From WHSW01 sp033856255 (GTDB lineage: Bacteria; Actinomycetota; Thermoleophilia; Solirubrobacterales; 70-9), in contig JAWVFH010000002.1 in assembly GCA_033856255.1 (NCBI GenBank), positions 1-64,000 of the forward strand: a stretch of DNA of 64,000 nt, in the 5' to 3' direction. Below, in pieces: positions 23,924 through 31,870 of the stretch (within the stretch, counting starts at the first letter, position 1; the number at the start of each line of letters is the position of its first letter). The notes under the pieces are model-generated. The model was not told the DNA's origin and searched no databases. It worked only from the letters and a program-made list of their open reading frames with translations. Both the position numbers and the translations under genes were made by a program.

Positions 23924-25110
23924 TGGACCTCACGTTCGGCGCGGCGCTGCTGATCTTCGGCTCCCTGCTGGCGGTGGTGGCGGCGCTCTCCGGGCTGGTG
24001 CGAGGCACGGTGCTCTCCGCGTCGGTGCTCTCGATCGCGCTCGGGATCGTGCTCGCCGAGCTCGATGTCGTCTCGATCGACGTCGGCGACACGGGCGTCG
24101 TCGAGCTGATCGAGCTGGCGCTGATCCTGACCCTGGTCTCCGACGGCCTGCTCGTCGACCGCGAGCTGCTCGGCCGGCACTGGGGGCCGCCGGCCCGGGC
24201 GCTGGTGATCGCGATGCCGATCACTCTGGTCCTGCTGGCCCTCGGCGCAAAGCTGCTGTTCGGCGACCTCACCTGGGCGGAGTCGTTCCTGCTCGGGGCG
24301 GTGCTCTGCTCCACCGATCCGGTGATCACCTCGGCCGTGGTCACCTCCAGGCACGTTCCCGCCTCGATCCGCCACACGCTCAACCTCGAATCCGGGCTCA
24401 ACGACGGGCTGGCGCTCCCGTTCGTGCTCTTCTTCCTCGTCCTCGCCTCGCCCGGGGGCGACGCCGGCCGCGAGGCCGCCAAGCTGGTCGGCGAGGCGGG
24501 GTTCGGAGCCCTGATCGGGATCGTCCTCGGCCTGCTGGGCGGCTGGCTGCATCGCGTCGTTCCCCGTGGGGTGACGCCGCGCTACGAGGGGATCTACGCG
24601 ATCGGCTTCGGCCTCGCCGCCTTCGGCCTCGCCGACGTCACCTTCGGCAACGGGCTGGTCGCCGCCTTCGTGCTCGGGATCACGCTCGGGTTCCGCGAGC
24701 ACGAGATCACCGAGCGCTTCGCCGACTTCTCCGAGAACATCAGCGCGATCTTCCAGGTCCTCACCTTCTTCGTCTTCGGAGCCCTGATCGTCGCCACCGG
24801 CTACGGCGGGCCGGTGCCGGCGCTGCTCGCGTTCATCGGCCTCGCGCTCTTCGTCGCCCGCCCGATCGCGGTCCAGCTCTCGCTCGCCGGGACGGCCCTG
24901 CCACGTCCCCACAGGGCGTTCATCGCCTGGTTCGGCCCCAAGGGCGTAGCCTCGATGCTGTTCGCGCTGTTGGTTCTGGACTCGTCGGTCTCCAACGGAT
25001 CGCTCGTCTTCGACGTCGCCTCCTTCGTGATCCTCGCCTCGATCATCGCCCACGGGCTCACCGACACGGTCGGCGCCCGCTGGATCGCGCGAAGGATGGA
25101 GGCGGGGTGA
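23923..25110 (+). CDS. Cation:proton antiporter, CPA1/NhaP-like
   Basis: The protein has 395 residues with about 12 membrane helices. The CSTDPVITSAV motif in the fifth-sixth helix region matches the conserved TDPV of CPA1 antiporters and holds the ion-binding aspartate; SGLNDGLALP matches their ESGLNDG motif. It should exchange protons for Na+ or K+. The ATG at 23923 overlaps the stop of the preceding gene, and its own stop overlaps the next start (GTGA), so three genes are coupled. Confidence 0.92.
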   Translation: MDLTFGAALLIFGSLLAVVAALSGLVRGTVLSASVLSIALGIVLAELDVVSIDVGDTGVVELIELALILTLVSDGLLVDRELLGRHWGPPARALVIAMPITLVLLALGAKLLFGDLTWAESFLLGAVLCSTDPVITSAVVTSRHVPASIRHTLNLESGLNDGLALPFVLFFLVLASPGGDAGREAAKLVGEAGFGALIGIVLGLLGGWLHRVVPRGVTPRYEGIYAIGFGLAAFGLADVTFGNGLVAAFVLGITLGFREHEITERFADFSENISAIFQVLTFFVFGALIVATGYGGPVPALLAFIGLALFVARPIAVQLSLAGTALPRPHRAFIAWFGPKGVASMLFALLVLDSSVSNGSLVFDVASFVILASIIAHGLTDTVGARWIARRMEAG

Positions 25111-25751
25111 GCGAGCGCGTGGACCTGGCCCGGATCGAGGTCGGCGACACGACGCCGGAGGAGACCCAGGAGGCGATCAGCGTCGCCGCGCGGGCGATGT
25201 GCACGAGTCCGATGGCCTACGCGGTGCTCGGCGACGACCCGAAGCGCCGCTACCGCCACACGCGGCGGTTCTTCGCCCGCCTCTACATGCTCGCCCCGCA
25301 CCAGCGGCCGCTGGTCGCCCGCCTGGACGGCCGCATCGTCGCCTCCACCAACGACCTCGTCGAGGGCGCCTGCCGGGCCCGGCCGATCGACATCGTGCGC
25401 TCGCTGCCGGCGCTCGCCCTCACCGGGCCGCGGGGGGCGTTTCGCACCGCGACCTGGATCAACGACTGGGAGCACCGCGACCCGGACCGCCCGCACGCCC
25501 ACTTCGGGCCCTTCGGCGTCGAGCCCGAGCTGCAGGGCAAGGGGATCGGCAGCGTCGTCCTGCGCGAGTACACGCGCCGCCTCGACGAGGCCGGCGAGCA
25601 CTCATACCTGGAGACGGAGAAGCCGCAGAACGTCGCGCTGTACCAGCGCTTCGGCTTCGAGGTGATCGAGGAGGACGAGGTGGTCGGCGTCCCGAACTGG
25701 TTCATGTGGCGCGAGGCCGGGGCTCGAGGCCCGGCGCTGCGCGACGGTTAA
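25107..25751 (+). CDS. GNAT-family N-acetyltransferase
   Basis: The protein has 214 residues. The GNAT acetyl-CoA loop is visible as ELQGKGIGSVVLREY (about 139-153), followed by YLETEKPQNVALYQRFGF, a typical GNAT C-terminal pattern. The substrate is unknown. The GTG at 25107 is coupled to the antiporter stop. Its TAA overlaps the TAA of the convergent 51-residue ORF inside one GTTAAC. Confidence 0.9.
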   Translation: MSERVDLARIEVGDTTPEETQEAISVAARAMCTSPMAYAVLGDDPKRRYRHTRRFFARLYMLAPHQRPLVARLDGRIVASTNDLVEGACRARPIDIVRSLPALALTGPRGAFRTATWINDWEHRDPDRPHAHFGPFGVEPELQGKGIGSVVLREYTRRLDEAGEHSYLETEKPQNVALYQRFGFEVIEEDEVVGVPNWFMWREAGARGPALRDG

Positions 25752-25903
25752 CCCGCGGCGAGCTGCTCGACGACCTGGCGCGCGGTCTCCGGGTCGACGT
25801 CCGTGAACTTCAGATAGAGGCTGACCGCGTCGTCGATGTGGCCGAGCAGGGCCGCCTGCTCGACCTCGGGGGGCGGTTGCGGCGCGCCCTCGGGGAGGTC
25901 CAT
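25748..25903 (-). CDS. 51-residue ORF at the end of the sdhABE operon
   Basis: The small acidic protein is too short for many gene finders. It begins MDLPEGAPQPPPEVEQAALL and continues as a predicted helical segment with DDAVSLYLKF. There is no membrane helix. Its ATG overlaps the stop of sdhE (ATGA), which speaks for real translation. It could be an assembly or regulatory factor of the complex, but no family is recognised. It is too short to be the SdhF subunit known from archaeal SdhABEF enzymes. Confidence 0.6.
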   Translation of the reverse strand: MDLPEGAPQPPPEVEQAALLGHIDDAVSLYLKFTDVDPETARQVVEQLAAG

Positions 25904-26799
25904 CAGGCCGGCACCCCGCCGAGCCGCTCGCCGACCCACTCGGTCGAGGCGATGTGGCGGTTCATGCCCAGCTGCTTGGGCTCGAAGCCGAGCGCGAGGC
26001 CGACCAGCTGCGGCAGGTGCAGGATTGCGAGCCCGAGGTCGCGGTTGACGACCTTCGCTGCCTCCGGCTGCTGCATGTCGAGGTTGAGGTGGCACAGCGG
26101 GCACGGGGTGACGAGGCAGTCGGCGCCCTGGTCGAGCGCGTCGGCGACGTGCGTGCCGGCCTGGCGCAGCGAGGTGTCGCGGTTCATCGTGATCACCGGG
26201 AAGCCGCAGCACTTGCGCGCCCCGTCGTACTCGACCACCTCGCCGCCGAGCGCCTCGATCACCTGCTCCAGGTAGAGGTCGCGCTCGGGGTGCTCGTCGT
26301 AGCCGAGCCGGTGCTTGGGGCGGATCACGTAGCAGCCGTAGAAGGGGCCGACCCGCAGTCCCGAGAGGGGCCGGGTGACCTTCGCCTTCAGCGCCTCGAG
26401 CCCGAAGTCCTCGACCAGGATCCAGAGGAAGTTCTTGTTCTCCCAGCCCTCCTTGCCCTTCTCGTAGCTGATCCCCTCGGCCGCGAGGGCCTCGTTGATG
26501 TGGGCGCGGTAGGCGGAGTCGGCGTCGAGGCGCTGCTGGCACTCCGACTGGGCGCCCTGGCAGGTCGAGCAGATGTTCATCATCCCCAGCCCGGTCTGCT
26601 GGGCGAGGGCGAAGGTGCGGGCGTTGAGCGTGTCGGCGAGCTCCTGGTTGTGCTCGGCGATCACCCCGGCGCCGCAGCAGTTGGCGCGGTCGAGCGTCAC
26701 CAGCTCGATCCCGAGCCGCTCGGCGACGAGCGCCATCGAGCCGTGCAGCTCGGTGGTGAACCCGCGCGAGACGCAACCGGGCCAGTAGGCGAGCTTCAT
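25903..26799 (-). CDS. sdhE: Succinate dehydrogenase subunit E, CCG-domain (HdrB-like)
   Basis: The protein has 298 residues with two CCG cysteine-rich domains as in heterodisulfide reductase HdrB. The first has C9, C41-C42, C77 and C80 (spacing X31, X34, X2); the second has YGC, KCCGFP and PCPLC. In SdhABE/MfrABE enzymes this subunit replaces the haem-binding membrane subunits C and D and binds iron-sulfur centres that pass electrons to or from quinone. This name should not be confused with the E. coli FAD-assembly factor SdhE. Its start overlaps the sdhB stop by 4 nt. Confidence 0.9.
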   Translation of the reverse strand: MKLAYWPGCVSRGFTTELHGSMALVAERLGIELVTLDRANCCGAGVIAEHNQELADTLNARTFALAQQTGLGMMNICSTCQGAQSECQQRLDADSAYRAHINEALAAEGISYEKGKEGWENKNFLWILVEDFGLEALKAKVTRPLSGLRVGPFYGCYVIRPKHRLGYDEHPERDLYLEQVIEALGGEVVEYDGARKCCGFPVITMNRDTSLRQAGTHVADALDQGADCLVTPCPLCHLNLDMQQPEAAKVVNRDLGLAILHLPQLVGLALGFEPKQLGMNRHIASTEWVGERLGGVPA

Positions 26800-27950
26800 T
26801 CGTTCTCCTTCGGTCCGGGGGAGACTTCAGGCTGGCTGAGCTCCTCCTCGTCGGGCTCCGGTTCGATCTCTTCCTCGCCAGTGATGTAGAGGTTGAGCTC
26901 GGTGCGGTGCTCCTCGGCATGCTCGTAGATGCGCTTGACATGGTCCTGCGCGTCACCCGGCAGCTTGTGGTGGACGCCGGGGATCAGCTTCGGCAGCGAG
27001 CGCATCTTGCCTGAGCGCAGACCGCGGACCGCGGTCGGGATCGAGCCCAGCAGGCCCTTGATCGCCGACTTCTTCGGCATCAGCTTGCCCTTGACGCCGG
27101 GCGCGAACGACTCCTGCAGCAACAGCGACTCGTCGAGCGTTCCTTTCTTCTCGATGATCTTCACGAACGCGGCCTCGTGGTTGTGGCCGTTGTTGCGGTC
27201 GACGATCTCCTCGTCGTGGCCGGCGGCCCGGCGCAGGCGCATGATCTGGTCCATCGGCGCGACGCCCTTCGGGCAGGCGTCGACGCAGCTGAAGCAGTGG
27301 GTGCAGTCGTAGATCCCGTGCGGGTCCTGGGCGAGGTCGTAAAGGCGCTCGCGGGCCTCGACGTCGCGCGGGTCGCCGACGAAACGGTAGGCCTTGGCGA
27401 GCGCAGCAGGGCCGATGAAGTCGGGGTCGACCTCCATCGACAGGCAGGAGCTGACGCAGGCGCCGCACTGGATGCAGGCGATCGTCTGGGTGATGTCGAC
27501 CATCGACTCCGGCGGCACGATCCGCTCGCGCTCGGGCGGGTCGCCGTCGTCGAGCAGCCACGGGGTGACCCGGCGCATCTTCTTCCAGTGGGTCGACTCC
27601 ATGTCGGTGACCAGGTCCTTGATCACCGGCATGTTCCCCATGGGCTCCACGGTGATTGGCTCGCTGCCGCCGTTCCTCCGATTGGCGAACTCGTGCGCCT
27701 CGCCGATCTGGGTCAGGCAGGCGAGCGTCGACTGGCCGTTGATCTTCACCCCGCAGGAGCCGCAGATCGCCGCCCGGCATGAGCAGCGCACCGACAGCGA
27801 CCCGTCCTCGCGGTCCCTGTGCTGGAGGAGCCCGTCGAGAACCGAGAGCGTCGGGTCGAGCTCGACGTCGAAGGTATCCCAGTAGGGCCCCTCGGCGGAC
27901 TCGGGCTTGAAGCGGCGGACCTTGAGCGTGTATTGCTCGGTTTCGGCCAT
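26796..27950 (-). CDS. sdhB: Succinate dehydrogenase/fumarate reductase iron-sulfur subunit
   Basis: The protein has 384 residues. The [2Fe-2S] domain has C58, C63, C66 and C78; the second domain has CIQCGACVSSC and CTHCFSCVDACPKG for the other clusters. Usual SdhB proteins have about 230-260 residues; here a C-terminal extension of about 120 residues, ending in an acidic Glu/Pro-rich tail, is added. The extension may contact SdhE. The ATG at 27950 lies 5 nt after the sdhA stop; longer frames upstream overlap sdhA. Confidence 0.95.
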   Translation of the reverse strand: MAETEQYTLKVRRFKPESAEGPYWDTFDVELDPTLSVLDGLLQHRDREDGSLSVRCSCRAAICGSCGVKINGQSTLACLTQIGEAHEFANRRNGGSEPITVEPMGNMPVIKDLVTDMESTHWKKMRRVTPWLLDDGDPPERERIVPPESMVDITQTIACIQCGACVSSCLSMEVDPDFIGPAALAKAYRFVGDPRDVEARERLYDLAQDPHGIYDCTHCFSCVDACPKGVAPMDQIMRLRRAAGHDEEIVDRNNGHNHEAAFVKIIEKKGTLDESLLLQESFAPGVKGKLMPKKSAIKGLLGSIPTAVRGLRSGKMRSLPKLIPGVHHKLPGDAQDHVKRIYEHAEEHRTELNLYITGEEEIEPEPDEEELSQPEVSPGPKENE

Positions 27951-27955
27951 CGTCT

Positions 27956-29644
27956 CTAGTAGGTCCTCTCCATCGGTTGCCAGTCGGTGATCGTGACGTC
28001 GGAGTAGCTGATCTCCGGCCCGTCGCCGTTCAGGGTCAGGTCGATGTGCTTGAGCCACTCGTCGTCGTTTCGCTCCGGGAAGTCGGTGCGGAACTGGGCG
28101 CCGCGGCTCTCGGTCCGGTGCAGGGCGCCGACGCAGGCGCACTCGGCGCAGTCGAGCATGTAGCCGAGCTCGATCGCCCCGAGCACGTCCTGGTTGAAGA
28201 TCGAGCCGTCGTCGTCGATGTAGGCCGACTGGGCCTCCTCCTTGAGGCGCTTGACGATCTCGTGCCCCTGCTTGATCCCGTCATCGTCGCGGAACACGGC
28301 CACGTAGCGGTCCATCGTCGCCCCGAGCTCCTTGCGGATCTCCGAGACGCGGCGCCCGGAGCCGCGCTCGCGGCCGATGATCGCGTCGATCATCGCCCGC
28401 TCGTCGGCGAGCGTCGCCTTCGACGGGCGGCCCGACTCGGTCGCCTTGGCCCGGTTGGCGGCGTGGACGCCGGAGCGGCGGCCGAAGATCAGCGTGTCGA
28501 GCAGCGAGTTGGCGCCCAGGCGGTTGCCGCCGTGGACGGAGACGCAGGCGCACTCGCCGGCGGCGTAGAGGCCGGGGATCGAGGTGGCGCCGTCGGCGTC
28601 GGTCTTCACGCCGCCCATCGTGTAGTGGTTGCCGGGCTTGATGTGGATCGGCTCCTCGGTGATATCGACGCCGGCGAAGTCGCGGCCGACGAGCACGATC
28701 TCGCGCAGCGCCTCGTGAATGCGCTTCTTCGGCACCACGGTGATGTCGAGCGCCACGGTGCCGTCGGGGAAGCCGCGGCCCTCGTTGATCTCGGTCTGCT
28801 CGGCTCGCGAGACGACGTCGCGCGACGCCAGCTCCATCTTGTTCGGCGCGTACTTCTCCATGAACCGCTCGCCCTGGGCGTTGAGCAGATGGGCGCCCTC
28901 GCCGCGGGCGCCTTCGGTGATCAAGAAGCCCTTGCCCGCCAGCGTCGTCGGGTGGTACTGGATCATCTCCATGTCCATCAGCGGGGCGCCCACACGGTAG
29001 GCCTGGGCGATCCCGTCGCCGGTGCAGATCAGCGCGTTCGTGGTCGGCTGCCAGGCCTGGCCGTCGCCGCCGGTGGCGAGGATCACGTTCTTCGCCTCGA
29101 ACAGCTCCATCGAGCCGTCGCGGACGTTGCGCAGGACGGCGCCCACGCAGTTGCCGTCGTCGTCGAGCGCCAGCGCGGTGGTGAAGTACTCCTCGTAGCG
29201 CTCGACCGCGTCGGAGTACTTCATCAGCTGCTCGTAGAGCACGTGCATGATCGCCTGGCCGGTGATGTCGGCGACGTAGTAGGTGCGCGCCTGCGATGCG
29301 CCTCCGAACGCCCGCGTTCCCAGCTTCCCCTCCTCGTTGCGGTGGAAGGGGACTCCGAGGTGCTCGAGGTGGAGGATCTCCTCCGGCGCCTCGCGGCACA
29401 TGATCTCGATCGCGTCCTGGTCGCCGAGGTAGTCGGAGCCCTTGATCGTGTCGAAGGCGTGCGACTCCCACGAATCACCTTCTTGGAGGGCGGCGTTGAT
29501 CCCGCCCTGGGCGGCGTTGGAGTGCGAGCGCACCGGGTGGACCTTGGAGACGATCCCGACCGAGACGCCCTGCTCGGCGGCCGCGAGAGCGGCGCGCTGA
29601 CCGGCGAGCCCGGCCCCGATCACCAGTACGTCGTGCCGTGGCAT
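27956..29644 (-). CDS. sdhA: Succinate dehydrogenase/fumarate reductase flavoprotein subunit
   Basis: The protein has 562 residues. It carries the FAD and oxidises succinate to fumarate (or the reverse). VIGAGLAGQRAAL binds the dinucleotide, SHSNAAQGGI contains the histidine (H41) expected to bond FAD covalently, and HPTTLAGKG and EGARGEG are active-site motifs. No Tat signal is present, so the site faces the cytoplasm, unlike periplasmic MfrA. I prefer the ATG at 29644 (AGGA 9 nt upstream) to a GTG at 29671. It leads the sdhA-sdhB-sdhE-ORF51 operon. Confidence 0.96.
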   Translation of the reverse strand: MPRHDVLVIGAGLAGQRAALAAAEQGVSVGIVSKVHPVRSHSNAAQGGINAALQEGDSWESHAFDTIKGSDYLGDQDAIEIMCREAPEEILHLEHLGVPFHRNEEGKLGTRAFGGASQARTYYVADITGQAIMHVLYEQLMKYSDAVERYEEYFTTALALDDDGNCVGAVLRNVRDGSMELFEAKNVILATGGDGQAWQPTTNALICTGDGIAQAYRVGAPLMDMEMIQYHPTTLAGKGFLITEGARGEGAHLLNAQGERFMEKYAPNKMELASRDVVSRAEQTEINEGRGFPDGTVALDITVVPKKRIHEALREIVLVGRDFAGVDITEEPIHIKPGNHYTMGGVKTDADGATSIPGLYAAGECACVSVHGGNRLGANSLLDTLIFGRRSGVHAANRAKATESGRPSKATLADERAMIDAIIGRERGSGRRVSEIRKELGATMDRYVAVFRDDDGIKQGHEIVKRLKEEAQSAYIDDDGSIFNQDVLGAIELGYMLDCAECACVGALHRTESRGAQFRTDFPERNDDEWLKHIDLTLNGDGPEISYSDVTITDWQPMERTY

Positions 29645-29699
29645 GCGGGGCGATCCTATCGACTGGCCCACGCCCGGGCCTGGCTACCCTCGGTGCCAG

Positions 29700-30647
29700 A
29701 TGCAGGTAAGGATCTTGGTAGCGGGGGTGGCTGTAGCCGCCGGTCTCCTGAGTGCGACCCCGGCGAGCGCCGAGGAGTCGTTTGGCCCCAGCGTGGACGC
29801 GAACACCGGCTCCGCGCCGACGTATCAGCGCGTACTGCTGCCGCAGGTGTCCCCGGGGCGCTACGACGAGGTCGCCAACTCGCAGCTGCCCTACGACGGG
29901 TCCTCGCCTCTGGTCCTCACGCGCGGACGGCTGTTCCTCGATCAGGGATCGCTTGCCCCCGAGCGGGCGTTCCTGTTCACCGCCACGCAGGCGGGTTCGA
30001 CCGTGAACATCGCCGATCGGGCGCCGATCGGGCCGCTCGGGCCGGGCTACAACGAGTTCCAGCTCGCCGGCGTCACCCTCCAGCCCGGGGAGTTCCTCGG
30101 CTACGGGATCGGCACCGACGCCACCGTGGGCCGCCTCTACATCGGCGGGTACAAGGCCCCCGGACTCACCGGCATCTCGATCCTCGACAGCCCCGGTAAC
30201 CAGGCCAGCGAGATGGTGACGGGGACGATGCCCAACTACGCGATCGCGCTGCAGGTCTTCGGCAACCCCCCGGGCTCAGGGGGCGGTGGGGGCGGTGGCG
30301 GCGCGTCCGGAAACGATGTCTTCTCGCTCTCGCTGCCGGCTCGCACCGACGTCGAGTACGTCTTCGCCAACGTTTCGGCGGCGAGCCAGCTCTCGGCCTC
30401 GTTTTCGGGGACGTTCCGCTTCAAGGACGAGACGTTCGAGCTCAAGCCCAAGGCGGTCGAGCTCTCACAGGGGTCGACAACGGTCTTCCTGAAGTGGAAG
30501 CACACCGCCAAGACCGTGAGGCGGATCACCGGGCTCCTCCGGGAGAACGCCAAGGCGCGCAAGCAGAGGGCGGAGCTGATCGCGGACATCACCTATGCCG
30601 ACGGCACGGCCGACACCTTCACGGCGACGACGAAGCTGAAGCCCTAG
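29700..30647 (+). CDS. Secreted protein of unknown function with polyglycine linker
   Basis: The protein has 315 residues. A signal peptide ends at ASAEES (about residue 24). An N-terminal beta-like domain (about 30-185) is joined by a polyglycine linker (about 197-206) to a second domain (about 210-315) that contains many Lys/Phe/Glu residues. TACCCT lies 9 nt before the ATG at 29700, so leaderless initiation is likely; a frame from 29643 would overlap the sdhA start. No enzyme motif is seen. It diverges from the sdh operon. Confidence 0.75.
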   Translation: MQVRILVAGVAVAAGLLSATPASAEESFGPSVDANTGSAPTYQRVLLPQVSPGRYDEVANSQLPYDGSSPLVLTRGRLFLDQGSLAPERAFLFTATQAGSTVNIADRAPIGPLGPGYNEFQLAGVTLQPGEFLGYGIGTDATVGRLYIGGYKAPGLTGISILDSPGNQASEMVTGTMPNYAIALQVFGNPPGSGGGGGGGGASGNDVFSLSLPARTDVEYVFANVSAASQLSASFSGTFRFKDETFELKPKAVELSQGSTTVFLKWKHTAKTVRRITGLLRENAKARKQRAELIADITYADGTADTFTATTKLKP

Positions 30648-30652
30648 CCCAT

Positions 30653-31831
30653 CTAGCGTCGCGAGAGCGCGTCGCGCAGCGCCCTGCCGACCTGATCGGC
30701 CGTGACCACGCCTCGCAGCCGCCCGTCGGCGTCGACGGCGGCGAGGCCGCCGAGGCGGCGCAGGGCGTCGTTGCCGAGCAGCGACTCGAGCGGCGCGTCG
30801 TCGCGCACGCGCAGGGTCCCGCCGGCGTCGGCCTGGAAGACCTCGCCGACGGTCTGCGAGGCGCGGCTCAGCTCGGGGACGCCGTCGGCGGCCTCGCGGA
30901 TCAGCAGGCCGCGGAAGTGATCGCCGGCGTCGACGACCGGGAACCAGGGCCAGCGGTAGCGCAGGAAGTACTCGTCGAGCGCCCGCTCGATGCTGGTGTC
31001 CTCGCTGATCGAGACCGGGTCGGCGTCCATCACGTCGGCGACGCTGATCCCGCCGATCTTGGTCGCGAAGTCCGATTGCATCGCGTAGCCACGCGCCGAC
31101 TGGCCGAGGATGAAGCCGATCAGCGCCATCCAGACTCCCGTGATCACGAGGTCGCCGCCCTGGATCACGAGCAGCAGCCCGAAGCCGATCAGCAGGTAGG
31201 AGAAGCCGCGGCCGAGGTTGGCGGCGAACCGGGTGGCCCGGTTGCGATCGCCGGTCAGTCGCCAGGCGACCGCGCGGGCGATCCTGCCGCCGTCGAGCGG
31301 GAAGGCGGGGATCAGGTTGAAGACGAGGACGAGGATGTTGATGCTCGCCAGCCAGGCGACCATCGCCAGCAGCCCGGAGGTGTCGGCGCTGGGGTCGACC
31401 AGCATCGCGTTCCAGAAGTCACCGGCGCCTGCGACGGCGATTCCGAGCCCGATGCAGAGCGCGGCCAGCACCAGGGTGACCGCCGGGCCCGCGGCGGCGA
31501 TCTTGAACTCGGTGCCGGGCGAGTCGGAGTCCTTGCTCATCCGGGCGACGCCGCCGAACAGCCACAGGGTGATCTCGGTGATCGGGATCCCGAGGCGGTT
31601 GGCGACCGCCGCGTGGCCGAGCTCGTGCAGGAGGATCGAGCCGAAGAAGGCGAGCGCCGAGGCGACGGCGAGCAGGTAGGGATCGATGTCGCCCTGGCCG
31701 ACCCCGAGGACGTCGCGGTAGAAGCCCGAGAGCCAGAGGATGATCAGGAAGAGGACGAAGAACCACGAGTAGTCGACGCCGATCCTGATTCCGCGCACTC
31801 GAAACAGGGTCAACTTGCCCCTTGGCGTCAT
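30653..31831 (-). CDS. Site-2 protease family (M50) membrane peptidase with CBS pair
   Basis: The protein has 392 residues. HELGHAAVANRLG holds the zinc histidines and glutamate, LNLIPAFPLDGGRI-type sequence (seen as NLIPAFPLDGGRIA) gives the aspartate ligand; both lie in membrane helices. Two CBS domains (about 265-390) in the cytoplasm probably sense adenine nucleotides. Members cut membrane-bound regulators within the bilayer. The target here is unknown, and no anti-sigma factor gene is nearby. Confidence 0.93.
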   Translation of the reverse strand: MTPRGKLTLFRVRGIRIGVDYSWFFVLFLIILWLSGFYRDVLGVGQGDIDPYLLAVASALAFFGSILLHELGHAAVANRLGIPITEITLWLFGGVARMSKDSDSPGTEFKIAAAGPAVTLVLAALCIGLGIAVAGAGDFWNAMLVDPSADTSGLLAMVAWLASINILVLVFNLIPAFPLDGGRIARAVAWRLTGDRNRATRFAANLGRGFSYLLIGFGLLLVIQGGDLVITGVWMALIGFILGQSARGYAMQSDFATKIGGISVADVMDADPVSISEDTSIERALDEYFLRYRWPWFPVVDAGDHFRGLLIREAADGVPELSRASQTVGEVFQADAGGTLRVRDDAPLESLLGNDALRRLGGLAAVDADGRLRGVVTADQVGRALRDALSRR

Positions 31832-31870
31832 ACCTCCATCGTACGGCCCGCCATTCCCGGCCCCGGGCGG

